Origin: Prosapia bicincta
Taxonomy: Eukaryota > Arthropoda > Insecta > Hemiptera > Cercopidae
Direction: 5' to 3'
Assembly: GCA_036971475.1 (NCBI GenBank)
Contig: JBAIZL010000006.1
Span: forward strand, 95,962,765-96,026,764
Length of the DNA stretch: 64,000 nucleotides
Below, one piece after another: positions 44,214-56,600 of the stretch. The position numbers were made by a program, and so were the translations under genes. Under the pieces are notes generated by a model that was not told the origin of the DNA, searched no databases, and saw only the letters and a list, made by a program, of their open reading frames with translations. Each line of letters opens with the position of its first letter. Position 1 is the stretch's first letter.

Positions 44214-44894
44214 AGTTATATTATTAATATATATTTAAAATAATCTCGTATGAATAGGTTGTTTTTAAAAAATAAGAAATAACTTGGATAGCGTTATGAC
44301 AATTTTAAAAAACTAGACGTCCTTGATTCTCCACACACAAAATATTTGATATAATGTTATTTATGTTAACTTATTTTTTCAAGTCAGATAATATTCACTT
44401 ATATTCTATATTATTCTTTTATAGTAATGTAATATAGCATTGTCAGTTAATTTTTCAATGTAAATTCATCAAATGTGGTGGACCAACAATAAACTATTAC
44501 CTTCATTACATAACAAGCAGAAACGTCGGTAAGTACTTTAGCCATGTACGAGATTTCAAGCAGAACATTTTTACGGGTCAATGCAGAAACTCATAATGAA
44601 TACAAAAAAATAACACTTTTGCTAACGTCCCAAATAATTACAATTTTGGAAACAAATTATTTTTCCCTACACCCAATCTAATGTCACTTTAAACCTTACA
44701 TAATCAATATTTTACCTTGATTTTTTTACATTGAAACTATCATAAAGCCTTAAAAAGTATTTACATTTTTTGTTATCATCACGGGAGGCTAATTATTCAT
44801 CACAGTTTGGTTGGGACGTTTTTGGGCGCGCAGTAGCAACAGAGCAATTTATTACGTATAGGCGTACCTTATTTATTACATATCTATAAATTTT

Positions 44895-45225
44895 CCAGTC
44901 AGGATGGATTTGGTTGTAAGTTTATAAATTACTATGTACTTTTATTAAATTATTTGTTATGGGTTTCTGCAACAGCCAGTAATATCTTTTGGCTAATCTT
45001 GTAACTTACGTGTGTAAATTTCTTTTGTATATTTTAATATAGATATATATATAAATATTAAATAAATATTGGTTTGATAAATATAAAAGTTTTTCTACAT
45101 GTATATCTTCTTTTAATTTTTCCTTAGTCGGTTGGTTCCTTAGTTGGTTTTAATTTTATACATTACCTAAATGGTTACATTTATACAACTAGAACCAAAT
45201 CTATCCCGACTGGATACTTCATAGG
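44895..45225. mobile_element. MITE with CCAGTCAGGATGGATTTGG ends
   Basis: The left end CCAGTCAGGATGGATTTGG and right end CCAAATCTATCCCGACTGG are inverted. A second copy, about 172 bp, lies at 47222-47393. The target duplication is unclear and there is no coding capacity. Confidence 0.65.
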
Positions 45226-45374
45226 TATATTTTAATATAAATATATAAAATTCACCTTCTTTGGCAGTAACGAAAATAATAGTTATCAATATAGCTTAAA
45301 TACATGTTTTTGTTACATAAGTTTAGATTGCTAAAACATGAACTACAGTTGTGATGTCACGATTGTATGACTCC

Positions 45375-45470
45375 GGGCCCATTCACAACTTCTACCTTAA
45401 CGCCTGACTTTTTACCCTACTTTAAATTGAAAAAAGTAACTTTCCTAGGTCAATTTTTAAAAAATTCTTA
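45375..45470. repeat. Family J dispersed repeat, copy 1
   Basis: GCCCATTCACAACTTCTACC, followed by a CTGA-type segment and TTTCCTAGGTCAATTTT. Related copies are inside the MITE near 47485-47570 and inverted at 63860-64000. Confidence 0.5.
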
Positions 45471-45593
45471 TTGATATCGTCCTATTTGGTGATTAAACAA
45501 TTTCCCAAAATATCGTAGGAGGCCGTGCTTATGCATTTTAACCTAATTTATAACTATGTAAATGTTTATTTATAAGTTAATAATAAAGATCAA

Positions 45594-45957
45594 CGACTAC
45601 CGCTCCGACCGGCGAAATTTTTTTTCCTGATCAATTTGACCTTGTTGAACACGAATCTGAAGTTTTTTTTTTACTGCAAACCCATTTTTAAAAAAATAAT
45701 AACCTAACCTTACCTGACCTGCTTTTCATAGGTTAATATGTTTGTTAGGTTAAAAATAACTTCAGATTCGTGTTCAGCAAGGTCAAATCCATCCGGAAAA
45801 ATTTTTTTGCTGATCTTAGCATTAGTAAGCACCAAAGTCAGGTCAGGTTATTTATTTTTATGTAAATGTGTTTGCAGTAGAAAAAACTACAGATTTGTGT
45901 TCAGCAAGATCAAATTGATCAGGAAAAAAAATTTTGCCAATCGGAGAGGTAGTCACT
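45594..45957. mobile_element. MITE with long inverted repeats
   Basis: Left GACTACCGCTCCGACCGGCG and right ATCGGAGAGGTAGTC begin inverted arms of about 100 bp, which include CCTGATCAATTTGACCTTG. An extra direct copy of the inner part lies in the centre. No ORF of note. Confidence 0.7.
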
Positions 45958-46925
45958 GCTTTTAATAATTACCATTTATAAACATAAATCTTTAAGAGCC
46001 AAAATATAAAATCTATCATTAAATATTTTTTTTAAAGAATCAAACCTAAAACTGAATAATTTATACCTATATTTTGGTAATGATCAAAAAGATTTTGACA
46101 AAATAATTGTAGCCATGTAGGGTTTCAAGAACAATGACGAGATAATAAAACAAAGCTAGTACAGCAAAAATTTAAAAACGCTGTTCAACCTCAATTTCAA
46201 TACACACGATACTGAAAAATCAAAAGATTGTTTGTAAAATAGAGCGCTATATTTAATTATAAAATACCAGTACTCACGTATTATATGGAGGCCAATATTA
46301 TACAGCACACTGCGGTGGTTGTTATCATAACTATGTTACTATTACTTTCCCTATTACATTATACATCAGACGATACCCAGTGTGCCTTCCCTTCAGAAAA
46401 AAATACCGGTAAAACGGGAAAGTAATGCCGGGAGTGTTGCCTCAACATTGGGTATTCGGCGGTTGGTGCCGCGAAACAGGTTTCTAGTCAAAGTTCCACT
46501 GATGCAAAAACTTGACCACTGAAATTAAAAAACATGTTGAACCCGGAACAGCAATTATAAAAAATTATATATATTTATGATAATTTAACCTAACCTAACA
46601 ATTGTTGCGCGCTGTATAATAGTGGTCTCAGTATAATACGTAAGTACCAAAATACCCAGTTTAAACCTTTCAATGTTTAGCACATTGTCATCAGTTTTTA
46701 TTACATCTACCATGTTCCTAGAAACTTTCCGCATTCCCAAATATAATTTTCCTCCAATACCAATTACGAGAAGAATGTTAAAACACACATTCAATTTCAA
46801 CTGCTCCCAAGTTACGTTTTCTTTAGTAACCTTCAATTTTCTACAACCAAACCTATCACAAGTGGACACTTTGTAGGCATGTTATGAAAAATGTTTTACG
46901 ATATATAGAAACACCTGTATTTTAG

Positions 46926-47652
46926 TAATTGTTTACATTCCTAAACCGGGCCTATATTTTCATGAACAATTAGAAACATGTAAAAAGGCTATTTTCATTG
47001 AAATTATTTTTTTTGTCTAGAAGCATTATTTTTTCTTAAATTACAGTTGGGTAAAATTTTCGGGGGTAAAATTTTTGGCGTGGAGTGATACAAATGTTTT
47101 GCTACGTCATAGTGCTGCGCATAAGGTTGTACGCATCGGCCCCGGTACATCACGCAACCTTATGTGTGTAGATATTTGAGAAACAACGTTTACATACATA
47201 TATTTAAATATACTTATAAAGTCTCCAGTTAGGATAGATTTGGTTTTTAAATTTATACATTACTGTATACCTATATTAAAATATACCTAAAAATGTCCAG
47301 TCAGGTTAGATATGGTTTTAATTGTATACATTACCCCAAAATGGTTACATTTATACAATTACAACCAAATCTATCCTGACTGGATACTTCATATTTTATA
47401 CTTTTATTTTGTCAAATTCATTAAAATTATGCCAAAACGTAATGCTACTCATTACTTCGTTTAATGATATACATCGTGTATCCCTCCGCGAGGCAGGCAG
47501 CCTATTCACAACTGCTACATCCGCGCTGAAAATTTTACCCAATTTTAATTTGAGAAAAATTATGTTTCTAGGAAAAACAAAATTTTCAGTGAAAATAGCC
47601 TTTTTACATGTTTCATGAAAATATAGGCCCGGTCTAGGAATGTAAACAATTG
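46926..47652. mobile_element. MITE with long inverted repeats and a nested MITE
   Basis: Left TTACATTCCTAAACCGGGCC and right GGCCCGGTCTAGGAATGTAA start arms of about 120 bp, continuing through CATGTAAAAAGGC and ATTTTCA. The 47222-47393 MITE is inserted inside. A repeat segment shared with 45375-45470 and 63860-64000 (CATTCACAACT...) is also present. Confidence 0.7.
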
Positions 47653-47699
47653 CCCATTTTATTAAAGAAAGAACAAGTAAAAAGAAATATGTTGATTAT

Positions 47700-48840
47700 T
47701 AACACACGTTTATAATTTATACACAATTATGATAGTCAAGTTTAGTCCAAAAGCCTTTAGCGTACTTCTTAACGTTTTTGTGTCAATTTCAGATCAGAAA
47801 CTCAACCCCTTGAAATCCAGCGGATGTCGAATTACAAAAAAATTTGGAACAAATCTAAATCTTTAGGTAAACACAGAATTTCTAGTGAAAAGATTTCTAT
47901 AGTGTTTTGTTGCAAAATAATAGTTACAGGTTAATATGAATCATCTATATAATGTAGACGCAAGTAGTAAAATTATGAATACTGATAAAATTCAAAGATG
48001 TAACATTTTCTAAGAAAGTATCTATCTAATATTGTACTAAATTACTTTGAAAAGAAGGCATACAAGCATTATCTCATACATAAGAGCAAGAAAATAATGC
48101 CTCCTAAACATTATAAACCAGGCCAAACATTAAATAATGCTTTCGAAAACCCAAACAAGGCCTAACATCTAATTTCTATTTCAGAAACTATAAGTTTTAA
48201 GGTTATAAAATAAATATTAGGATTATAAAATAAATATTCGAAGGGCAGAGAATAATTCATTCAACTACTTAAAAACAAAATAAATGTTTGTCTAGAAAAA
48301 AATACGACAGCTAATATAAAATGAATCTTCAACTTTAAAAACGCCTATATTTATTTTTTTCAACACACAAACCGTATGCCTAACATACTAATACAAATAA
48401 ATTAATTACTAACATAAGCAATGTAAAAGTATAAACTAGGCGCGAAGATGAAGAGCCCCCTCTTATAGTTCACTCTATAACAAACCTAACTGGTTTTTTA
48501 TAGGTAGACCCCATATAAAATAAAAATTACTGGGACCCACCTTATCGGCTATAGTTTTACTAAGATGTTAAACCTTAAAAACATAAAAATTTTATTAAAA
48601 CACTATCAACAAATAAACTATCAGTAAGATAAAATTTGGTCACTTTAATTTGCCATCTTAAAAGGAAGCCATAACCGGCCGGCATTTCACTATGCACAAA
48701 ATTTGCACTCCGATTGAACATCAAAAACATTTACGAACAATCAAGGTACTAAGTTTCATAAAGCTATGCACCTACAAATTCTTTGAAAATGAAACTAGAT
48801 AAACAACAAAAAAATATATTATTAAATAACCACATACAAA
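47700..48840. other. AT-rich DNA with no recognised feature
   Basis: This lies in the presumed first Syp intron. No exon-like ORF or element termini were seen. Confidence 0.45.
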
Positions 48841-48864
48841 GAAAATTATTAAAATAATATTTAC

Positions 48865-49000
48865 CTTCAATTTAGCTTCAACAGATTCTTCCGAAAGAGG
48901 TATGGCGGCAGACAACGTCAACGTGATCGCGTATTTTAAAAAGGGGTTCACACTACGACGCGCAAGAGCAATCTCAAACCCAAAGCTCAAAGAGCCGGTT
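48865..49000 (-). other. Syp: Candidate Syp 5' untranslated exon and promoter region
   Basis: A locally GC-rich segment on the minus strand ends in a splice donor, GAAG|GTAAAT (exon end at 48865). It is followed by 12.9 kb of intron-like DNA up to the start-codon exon. The composition contrast and the donor suggest a first exon; the 5' limit near 49.0 kb is a guess. It contains an ATG whose frame does not enter the Syp frame, so it would be a small upstream ORF. There is no direct transcript evidence. Confidence 0.45.
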
Positions 49001-49789
49001 GGCGGAGACCCTTGCTATTACGGGAGCATTGTTATTCCTACATAATACACAGAAGCTCGGTCCATTCACAATATTTATTATTAAAAAGATCATAACTTGT
49101 ATAAATAATTCTTACAAAATATTTAAAAAGACTTGCGTGATAACCATTTAATAATTAGTTAAAATATGTATTAGCACTTATATTTATCTTTTAAATAACC
49201 AAGCGATTTTGCCGTTATGTTTCGTTTTAATTTAATTTTAAAAAAATTTAAGAAATGTTTTATTTTACAGATTCTCTCATCTATGACAATAATAACGTAA
49301 ATATCTAGTTATCAACCTTGATTATATCGAAAATTATTTATATTGTCTTGTTGGAATTATATTATACACACTTGAAAATTTATTGCCTACATCTTAAGAA
49401 AATATTTCAAATTACCGTTTAAAAAATTTATTATTTTATAAATTTTTAAAAAATGTTTTATTAAAATTGTGTAACCTAATTAGTTGTTATTTTTAAAATC
49501 AAGTAAATATGCACTGAAACACTTTTAAATATTGTCCAACTTGACTATACTAGCACTTACTTATATTTATTGAAGACGGCCGAATAGATGCATCCCATTG
49601 TAAACTCAGACCGTAACTGATATACAGATCTGTAAGTTTTCGTAGGTTAGGGTGGGGGTGGGAAATTATGGTGGGGATGTAGGTGTATTTGCTGAGCATT
49701 AGTTATGTCGAAAGTGTCTGTGAGTTATAATATAATTGGGTGTTGAGTATGTGTGTAGGGTGCAAGTTTGAAATGTTTGTATATTTCGT

Positions 49790-50035
49790 ACTGTTTGGTT
49801 GTGTAACGTTGGTTATTTCTGTATTGTTTATGAAGAATTTGTAGGTTGGATGTTATGTCTATGTGATCATGTTCAGTAGTCATGAGATGTTCGGCGAAGT
49901 TTTATTGATAGTTATTGTTTGTTAATGCGTTTATATGTTCTTGATAGCGTGTGTAAAAAGACCTCCCTGTCTGGCCTATGTAAAAACTGGGGCACGACTT
50001 CAAGTTAGTTTGTAAACTCCAACGGTGTTATAAAT
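49790..50035 (-). pseudogene. Penelope-like element GIY-YIG endonuclease remnant
   Basis: Reading down from 50035: DIYNTVGVYKLT, then after a small indel FYIGQTGRSFYTRYQEHINA, and then FAEHLMTTEHDHIDIT, LQILHKQYRNNQRY and QYEIYKHFKL. GVY followed by YIG and TGRSFYTRY are the hallmark of the GIY-YIG nuclease of Penelope-like retroelements; the Glu of QYEIYK is the expected metal ligand. A stop after NNNYQ and the indel inactivate it. No reverse transcriptase remains. Confidence 0.75.
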
Positions 50036-50259
50036 GTCGTTGACACTTACACCAACGTTGGTAAATAAATAACGTTACACAACCGAACAATACGAAATAT
50101 AGAAACATTTCAAATACACCCTAAACACACAATCAACACACAATTACATTATAACTCACAAACACTTTTCTACATCATAACTCCTAATACTCATCAAATA
50201 CACCCACACCCCCACCATAATATTCCACCCCCACCCTAACCTATGAAAACCTTCAAAAC

Positions 50260-50310
50260 AGTTATGGTCTGAGTTGACAATGGGGTACATCTCCCGAAAC
50301 TCTTCAACAA
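50260..50310 (+). ncRNA. Variant hammerhead-like motif, family E
   Basis: TTGACAA (50274-50280), T, GGGG/TCCC stem (50282-50285 with 50292-50295), GAAA (50296-50299). Relative to CUGANGA the core has U at 3 and A at 8, which keeps a Watson-Crick pair at the active site, while U4, G5, A6 and A9 are intact. The stem III region appears shortened to CTC. UUCAA downstream can pair with UUGAG-type sequence upstream in the sister copy. Copy 60378-60425 has the same core but a mutated GAAA box. Confidence 0.35.
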
Positions 50311-51483
50311 ATATAAGTATGTGCTACTATAGGCAAGTTGTAAAATATTTACAAGTGTTTTAGTGAAATCTAGTAGCTCATGTGGAGATGTAATCAACAG
50401 ATATAAATTAAATGTGATAATTGGTCTTATAGCATGGAAATTTTATCTAAATTTTAATTACATGCACACACTTAAAATAAAAATGAATAGTACAGTCAAA
50501 AATATAGTATATTTGAAATTTATTTGAGTTTACATTATTTCTAAGTTCCAAGAAATCTAAATTACAAGAGTAGTCTAATGTTGGTAAAACATTCACACAA
50601 ATAATTGAAGTTATTCAACCTCATATAATTTTAAAATATTTTTTAAGTAGCCTATATTTACATTTGTTTCATATATTGTACGATTTTCAAAGCTTTTAAC
50701 ATTTTCAGATTATAAATTTAAACGTAAAAGTACTGAAACTAGGATGTAGTCAACTTTACAAAACTATAATGGTAAACTAACAAATCTTTTACTGGAATTA
50801 AGCTATTAAAAAAAGTGTTGAACTTCTAAAAAATCAATTTACCTATATAGCTGTATAAATTTTAAAATTTCTAAATGTGAAACTAGGGCCATCGCGTTTT
50901 ATGTTGGCATCCGGAAGCAAATTTCGTGAGGCGACCCTAACCAAACTAAATTCCACTTGCCTCCACTTAACACTACACCTATCTGTAAGAGTTCAAAGAG
51001 AAGCAACATCCCGTTTAGTTCCTCCGTCCTATTATATTTAAAATTCAGTTATATCTCTTTTTTTTAATATGTTCTGTACATCTAACTTTTAATTTTGGTT
51101 CCAACCGTGGTAACAAATTTTGTTTCTTATTTTTAGCGTCACTGCTGCGGCCCACAGTTGCTCTAGTTGTCAAAACTACTGGAGGTCCTGTGCAAAATAA
51201 TCAAAGATGAATGGTTCTTATTGACCTCTTCGAAATGTAGGCTATAGCAAATTTCTATTGTAATATTTTTTACAAAATATATGGAATTTTTTGCTTTAAA
51301 TACTTGAACGATTTTAACATAATTCTTACACATTTGTTACCAGAAACTGATCATTTACTTTCTAAATTTCTAAATGAAAATATTAACCTAGTACATTGTT
51401 TGGTAAATTACTTATTAAATTCAGCTAATCAACGTTAATTCCTGTAAGTTTTTAGTGTACCATTGTGCACAGAAATATATAAC

Positions 51484-51606
51484 ATTTAAAATATCAATCA
51501 CTTTTACAATAGTTTATGACTACCCGAACTTTAATTTTCTAAATTTGTAAAAACTTACTGAGACAGAACGTTTTTGATCGCTCTCTGCAATCTTAATCAG
51601 TGTCTT
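51484..51606 (-). repeat. Family A repeat with decayed hammerhead-like core
   Basis: On the minus strand GACACTGATTAAG, then GATCAAAAACGTTCTGTCTC and CAGTAAGTTTTTACAAA. The core is CTGATTA and GAAA has become CAAAAA. Stem I (AGACA/TGTCT) and the AACGTT palindrome are preserved. Confidence 0.6.
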
Positions 51607-52152
51607 AAAATTCAAGAATTTAAAATATATAATATTAATTTACTGTATAACAGTAAATAAACTTAACATGTAGAAAGCCTAAAGTAAAACTCTGTAAATG
51701 CTGATAGAAAAATTTCCTATCTTCTGTTTGTTCAAACATTTCTACAAATATTTTCAATTTCAAAGTTTTTAAAAATAAATATTGTTGTAGGTTCAATTGA
51801 GTTCAAATATTATTGCAAATACATAAATGCATGATAGTAAATTATGCATTTATATGAAAACTAATGTATTTATTGTTATATATTGTAATTTATATAAACA
51901 TATCCTAATTAAAAAATGTTTATGTACATTTATTATTTTTATAAAAATATTACTATTGATTATTGCGGGTCTATGGTGTAGTCGTAGTATGTGTTAATCC
52001 TAATAATTTTATCATAATCCTGATATTTTTGTTGAATATAGGATTTTATTACTGAAATGCATTATTAATTAAATCAAAATTGTACAATAATTTTTTTAAA
52101 GATAACTTGCATTATTAACATTTAATTTTTTTGGTGATTTTAATTGTATAAG

Positions 52153-52320
52153 TTTCCACCAAAACACTTGTAAGTATTTTGCAACTTGCCTATAATAACA
52201 CTTACTTATATTTGTTGAGTGCATATTCAACAAATACAAGTAAATGCTACTATAGGCGAGTTGTAAAATATTTACAAGTGTTTAAATGAAAACTAATAGC
52301 TTGTGTGAAGATGGAATCAA
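52153..52320. repeat. Family E foldback, short copy
   Basis: Two inverted arms with ACACTTGTAAGTATTTTGC and its complement meet near 52222. This is only the outermost part of family E. Confidence 0.7.
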
Positions 52321-52797
52321 CGAATATGTATAACTTTGTTGATTATACTCTACATGATGCTCCACAAAACTTTTCAAATGAAACTATTCAATATTACAAC
52401 TGCCACGAAAATACAACAATACATAAAGCAATATGAAACGTAAAATATGAAATAAATAAGAACATACTATACTGACAAACTCCACACAAAAAGAATACAG
52501 TGTTTTCTCACAGTTAACTCAAGTTGATGTGTTGCAGTTCTAGGTAAGAAAGTCACACATCTCATAACGGCCATTGTTATTAAAAACCAAAATCCTACTG
52601 TGTACATAGGCTTTATTAGTATATACATTTATTGTACTACATATTATTCTTGTATTGCAATGTATAGTGAAAAATTACTACACAAAATGATTTATTTTAC
52701 ATTTTACTCCCACTTATTTGTTGTGAGGGGTGGCTATTAAATTATTGAAAACCTGCTTTAAAACCGTTACTGCTTAACCCAACAACTCCAAGCAGAA

Positions 52798-52900
52798 GAC
52801 ACTAGTGAAGATCGCCACACAGTGATCGGAAACGTTCTGTTTCAGTAAGTTTTTACAAAATTTAAAGTTCGGATAATCATGAACTAATGTTAAGGTAAAT
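52798..52900 (+). repeat. Family A repeat with decayed hammerhead-like core
   Basis: GACACTAGTGAAGATCG, then GTGATCGGAAACGTTCTG and TTCAGTAAGTTTTTACAAA. CTGATGA has become CTAGTGA. GAAA and the ACGTT part are preserved. Confidence 0.6.
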
Positions 52901-52904
52901 AATT

Positions 52905-53181
52905 TATGTTTTATTATATATATATATATATATTTATAGGTTAGTTTTGGTTGGTAAAGATTAAGAAGAGATACGAAGAGAAAACACAAAAAAAAAAAAA
53001 AAAAGCTTTTTTTTTTGTGTTTTCTCTTTGATTGATAAAGACCACTGTGTGGTTGAAATATATCATAGTTTAAGTGCTTTTATGTGTTTCTATTTAAGAC
53101 TACAGAGTGGACTCTTACCAAGGTAAGTCTGTCAGTCTCCTAGTCCAAAAAATCTAAATAATCTTTACCAACCAAAACTAA

Positions 53182-53230
<49 letters not shown>
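52905..53230. repeat. Family C palindrome, copy 7, with (TA)n flanks
   Basis: GGTTAGTTTTGGTTGGTAAA on the left and TTTACCAACCAAAACTAACC on the right. The left arm is mostly deleted. (TA)n is present on both outer sides. This is 44 kb from the main cluster. Confidence 0.75.
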
Positions 53231-53231
<1 letters not shown>

Positions 53232-53344
53232 TTTGAAATTTTTACTAGATTGACATTTAAAAAAACTTTCTTACATTTCTTATTATTTGTAAATTTTCAA
53301 TTTGTTAAAATAAGGTTTGTATTGCATTTGTCTGGTTTAACATA

Positions 53345-53465
53345 TGCATTTAATTAATCACTTTAACATTAGTTTTTGACTATCTGAACTTTAAATTTTG
53401 TAAAATCTTACTGAGACAGAATGTTTTCGATCTCTATATGGCAATCTTTATCAGTGTCTTCTCGT
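53345..53465 (-). repeat. Family A repeat with decayed hammerhead-like core
   Basis: On the minus strand GACACTGATAAAGATTGCC, then GAGATCGAAAACATTCTG and TCTCAGTAAG. GAAA is intact, but CTGATGA has become CTGATAA (G8 lost without compensation). Confidence 0.6.
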
Positions 53466-53605
53466 TAAACATTTATATCTATCTTTTAATTTATTTCTGC
53501 TTGGCCTAAATATTATTTATTATAACCTCAGTATTCTATGTAATAGATTCGATTGTAAAGTGTTGCTATTTTTTATTTTGTTTATTACATTTGTTACACA
53601 ATATA

Positions 53606-53609
<4 letters not shown>

Positions 53610-53670
<61 letters not shown>
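53610..53670. repeat. (TA)n microsatellite
   Basis: About 60 bp of alternating TA. Confidence 0.9.
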
Positions 53671-53675
<5 letters not shown>

Positions 53676-53939
53676 ATAATATCTGAAGTTCAAGATGATA
53701 AGAAAAACACTTTTTAACTACTTGTTAAAATATATTATCCTTCAAGCAAACGCCATGAAACTGATTGTAATGCTGTTATAATATTTCAATTTTCTGCAAA
53801 TTTATCCAATATTATGCTGAATATAATAGTTTTCTGTCATTGCTAGCATTGTCATATTAAATCTAATTGACCTACTTCGGAGAACCTACATCAATGAATA
53901 AACTGTGTACTTTGAGTTGACCAGATTTAAAATGACAAT

Positions 53940-54020
53940 CTTAGAAACTTATTACACTTTGATCAAAGTGTAATAAGTAATTAACAACCAACTCATCATG
54001 AACAGCAACAACTTTTCAAT
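53940..54020. repeat. Family H tail palindrome
   Basis: CTTATTACACTTTGATCAAAG with its complement, then TAATTAACAACCAACTCATC, as in the family H tails at 56.95 and 61.15 kb. No hammerhead-like core in this copy. Confidence 0.6.
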
Positions 54021-54844
54021 CTTAGAAAGGCAGCAAACTATAATACCCAACATATTATTGAAGTAATGATTAAAATTTTTCACATACTTAATTCTAACAA
54101 CATAGCTTTGATCCATAGAGAAATTCAATCTTTATTCTGTTTATAGGTAGTATGTTTTGCATCTATGACAATATGTACATTAACCATTATAATGTTCAAA
54201 TTTTCAGGTTTTAAATTTTATATATTATTTATTGAAGTTAGAATTATTTATAAGTAATACAAAACAAGAAGAGTCATAACTTAAATTTACTCTAAACAAT
54301 GTATGAAAGAAAACTGAATAAAAATGTTGTTTCTGTAAGTTTTATAAAAAATCATTTTTAAAACATCCTATTTAATTTTTGTAACTTATTTAGTGATAGT
54401 TTCACAAAGAAAGTGTAGTTTACTCAACTGTAATATATAGCTTTGTTTACTATTCTTATACGGTTTTCTCACCTAGTAGATTTAAAAGTACATTTAGTCA
54501 TGTGTTATCAATTAAGCGCCACCAGTCATATGCCATTTGTCTACAACTGCGCTAACCTTATATTGCTTTCCACCATTCTTTCCCTACAATAGTGTCTTAA
54601 ATCAATTCCTAAATTCCCATTCAGAGAAAAATATTTCTATAACTTGTCACAATAACCTGACGTATGTTCATATGCTGTTTAATTGTTATAGACATTGTAA
54701 TATTATTAATTACAGTCGTAATTATTCTAAAAAGCATTTGTGTTCACATACTTAATGTTAATACCTGAAGTTTATGTGTTGTACGTCTTGAGGCTTTTTT
54801 AAATGTCCATATTTGTATTACTTGCCAAAAAAAACACTTCTTGC

Positions 54845-55245
54845 CTTTATTTTTCAGCAGATGCATTTCACACTACATGAGTGCATTATTCAGTGCCGTG
54901 AGTCATGGACAAAACGGTTGCTCAGGTGTGTTGTTCAGTGTGTGGTGTTTTGCTGTTCTGTACTGTCGTTGTCCATAGAGTAGTTGTTAACTACGTGTTT
55001 CAACATAGTACTGGATTGTGAATAAATGATAAAACACACTTTCGATCAAATACTATGTTCAATACATAATCAACAACTACTCTATGGATAATGACACTCC
55101 ACAGAACACCAAAACACCACATACTTACAATAATACAATACTCCTGAGCAACAGTCTTGTTCAAGACCCACAGCATTGAACAATGCACTGATCTAGTACA
55201 AAACTTGTCTGCTGAAAATATTCAATAAGTAGTGGTAGTTTGTCA
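54845..55245. repeat. Family I palindrome
   Basis: Inverted arms meet near 55030. Outer ends carry TTCAGCAGATGCATTTC and TCTGCTGAAAATATTC. Related copies are at 56405-56600, 57390-57590 and 62470-62600. Some copies have GAAA followed by the palindrome ATGCAT and a C, as in the hammerhead-like families, but no CUGANGA with a stem II. Confidence 0.6.
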
Positions 55246-55754
55246 TGTGATATCAATAAGAACATTTGACCTCAAGATATAAAGGACAAAATCTGCAAAT
55301 GATTTCTATGATATTTTTTGTAAAACCCATGAATTTCTGGTAATCTAAGTTAATCTCAAAAAGTTTAAATTGAAAAATATAACATTTAAAACTTAATCAA
55401 TAGTGAAAGTTGACATATTAACAATGACATATAAATATGCCTGTATATAAAAGAAGAGAATAGGATACAAGAAATTAATTTTTTTCCAAATGTATTGAAT
55501 TAATCTGTATTGTCAACAAAATGAACAATTTCATGAACCTTTAATTGGTTTTAGAATACTGTATATACTTGGTATTTTACCAGGGAAAAAACTTAAAATG
55601 ATTTACTTATAAATGATTTACTTTCAGTGATTTAAAATATTTGTTTTCACCATTTTATTACTAATTTGTAGTTACTAGAAAATATAACAATGAAATAACA
55701 AATTGAAACAACTATGGAAATAAATAAAACCTTTTAACCACAAATAAAAAAAAA

Positions 55755-55890
55755 ATATTTAAACCATTATGTACATTACAATTGAAAAGCAATCATCTTC
55801 AGAGGAAATTATCGGATTTTTTTTTTTTTTTTTTTTGTAATAACAGACAATAATTGCTTTGCAATTGAAATGTACGTAACGGTTTAATAA
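55755..55890. repeat. Family F-like foldback
   Basis: The left arm (minus) has CTGAAGA, a GATTG/CAATT stem, GTAA in place of GAAA, and TGTACATA. The right arm (plus) has GAAA followed by TGTACGTA but lacks CTGAAGA. Each arm keeps a different part of the hammerhead-like core. An oligo-T tract lies between. Confidence 0.55.
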
Positions 55891-56404
55891 ATAACAATAT
55901 CATTCATAGTTATGAGGTTTAATTAATTTAAATTAACTTATTTAAATGTTGTAAACATGTAAATGTAATAAGATTAAAAATATATTTTCTTTCTTTATTC
56001 TTTTCTAATATATTAATTAAGATTTCTGCTGCAATCCAATAGCTGTAATGAAAACTATCTTATAGTAAATATAATGTGAGACTAACCCAGTGTTAAATTG
56101 TTGTAGCCGGTGCAGACCAAGATTTATATAAATAAATCTATTCTTTATATCTTATATTGCTATTATTAAGTTGTAGCACTAATAAATAAAACCTTCAAAT
56201 AAAAAATTATTTCAAGTCTAGTAAGAACTACAATTTTTCCGGACTACTAAGAAATGTTTTACACTTACAAATAAAACAAAACCATCAACTATTTTTATTA
56301 TACCCATAACTAGACATTTTTTTTCACTTGCAATTTTATTTACTGAAACAATATTAATACATAAAAAACTACGATAACTAGGTAAAATAATAATTGATTT
56401 CCTA

Positions 56405-56600
56405 ATGGAATGAAAAATATTTATTTATTGTTTACCCTTGGCAGAAAATCCCTACTTACTGATATTTTCCCCCAGATGCTGATAACACTAGATCAATGCA
56501 TTGTTCAAAACTGTGAGTTACGGAAACCATCAGTAAGTAGTGCTTTTTTGCCAATAATATTTCTAAAATCTTCCAAAAACTGTAAGCTATGATGATAATT
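56405..56600. repeat. Family I repeat, decayed
   Basis: Contains CTACTTACTGATATTTTCC and CAGTAAGTAGTGC in inverted relation, with TCAATGCATTGTTCAA between. Confidence 0.5.

Larger units (their letters stand above)
49518..50370 (-). mobile_element. Foldback Penelope-like element, family E
   Basis: The outer ends are inverted: AACACTTTTAAATATTG on the left and ACAAGTGTTTTAG on the right. Arms of more than 250 bp follow, including CCACCCCCACCCTAACCTA and its complement. Between the arms lies a PLE coding remnant on the minus strand. The architecture is two copies of the 3' end in opposite orientation flanking a truncated ORF. Shorter arms-only copies are at 52153-52320 and 60315-60500. Confidence 0.7.

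Noticed and set aside
48772..48990. Minus-strand ORF starting MSFGFEIALARRS as a coding first Syp exon
   Set aside because: If spliced to 35917 it is out of frame with MAEGNGEL, so the segment is better explained as 5' untranslated.
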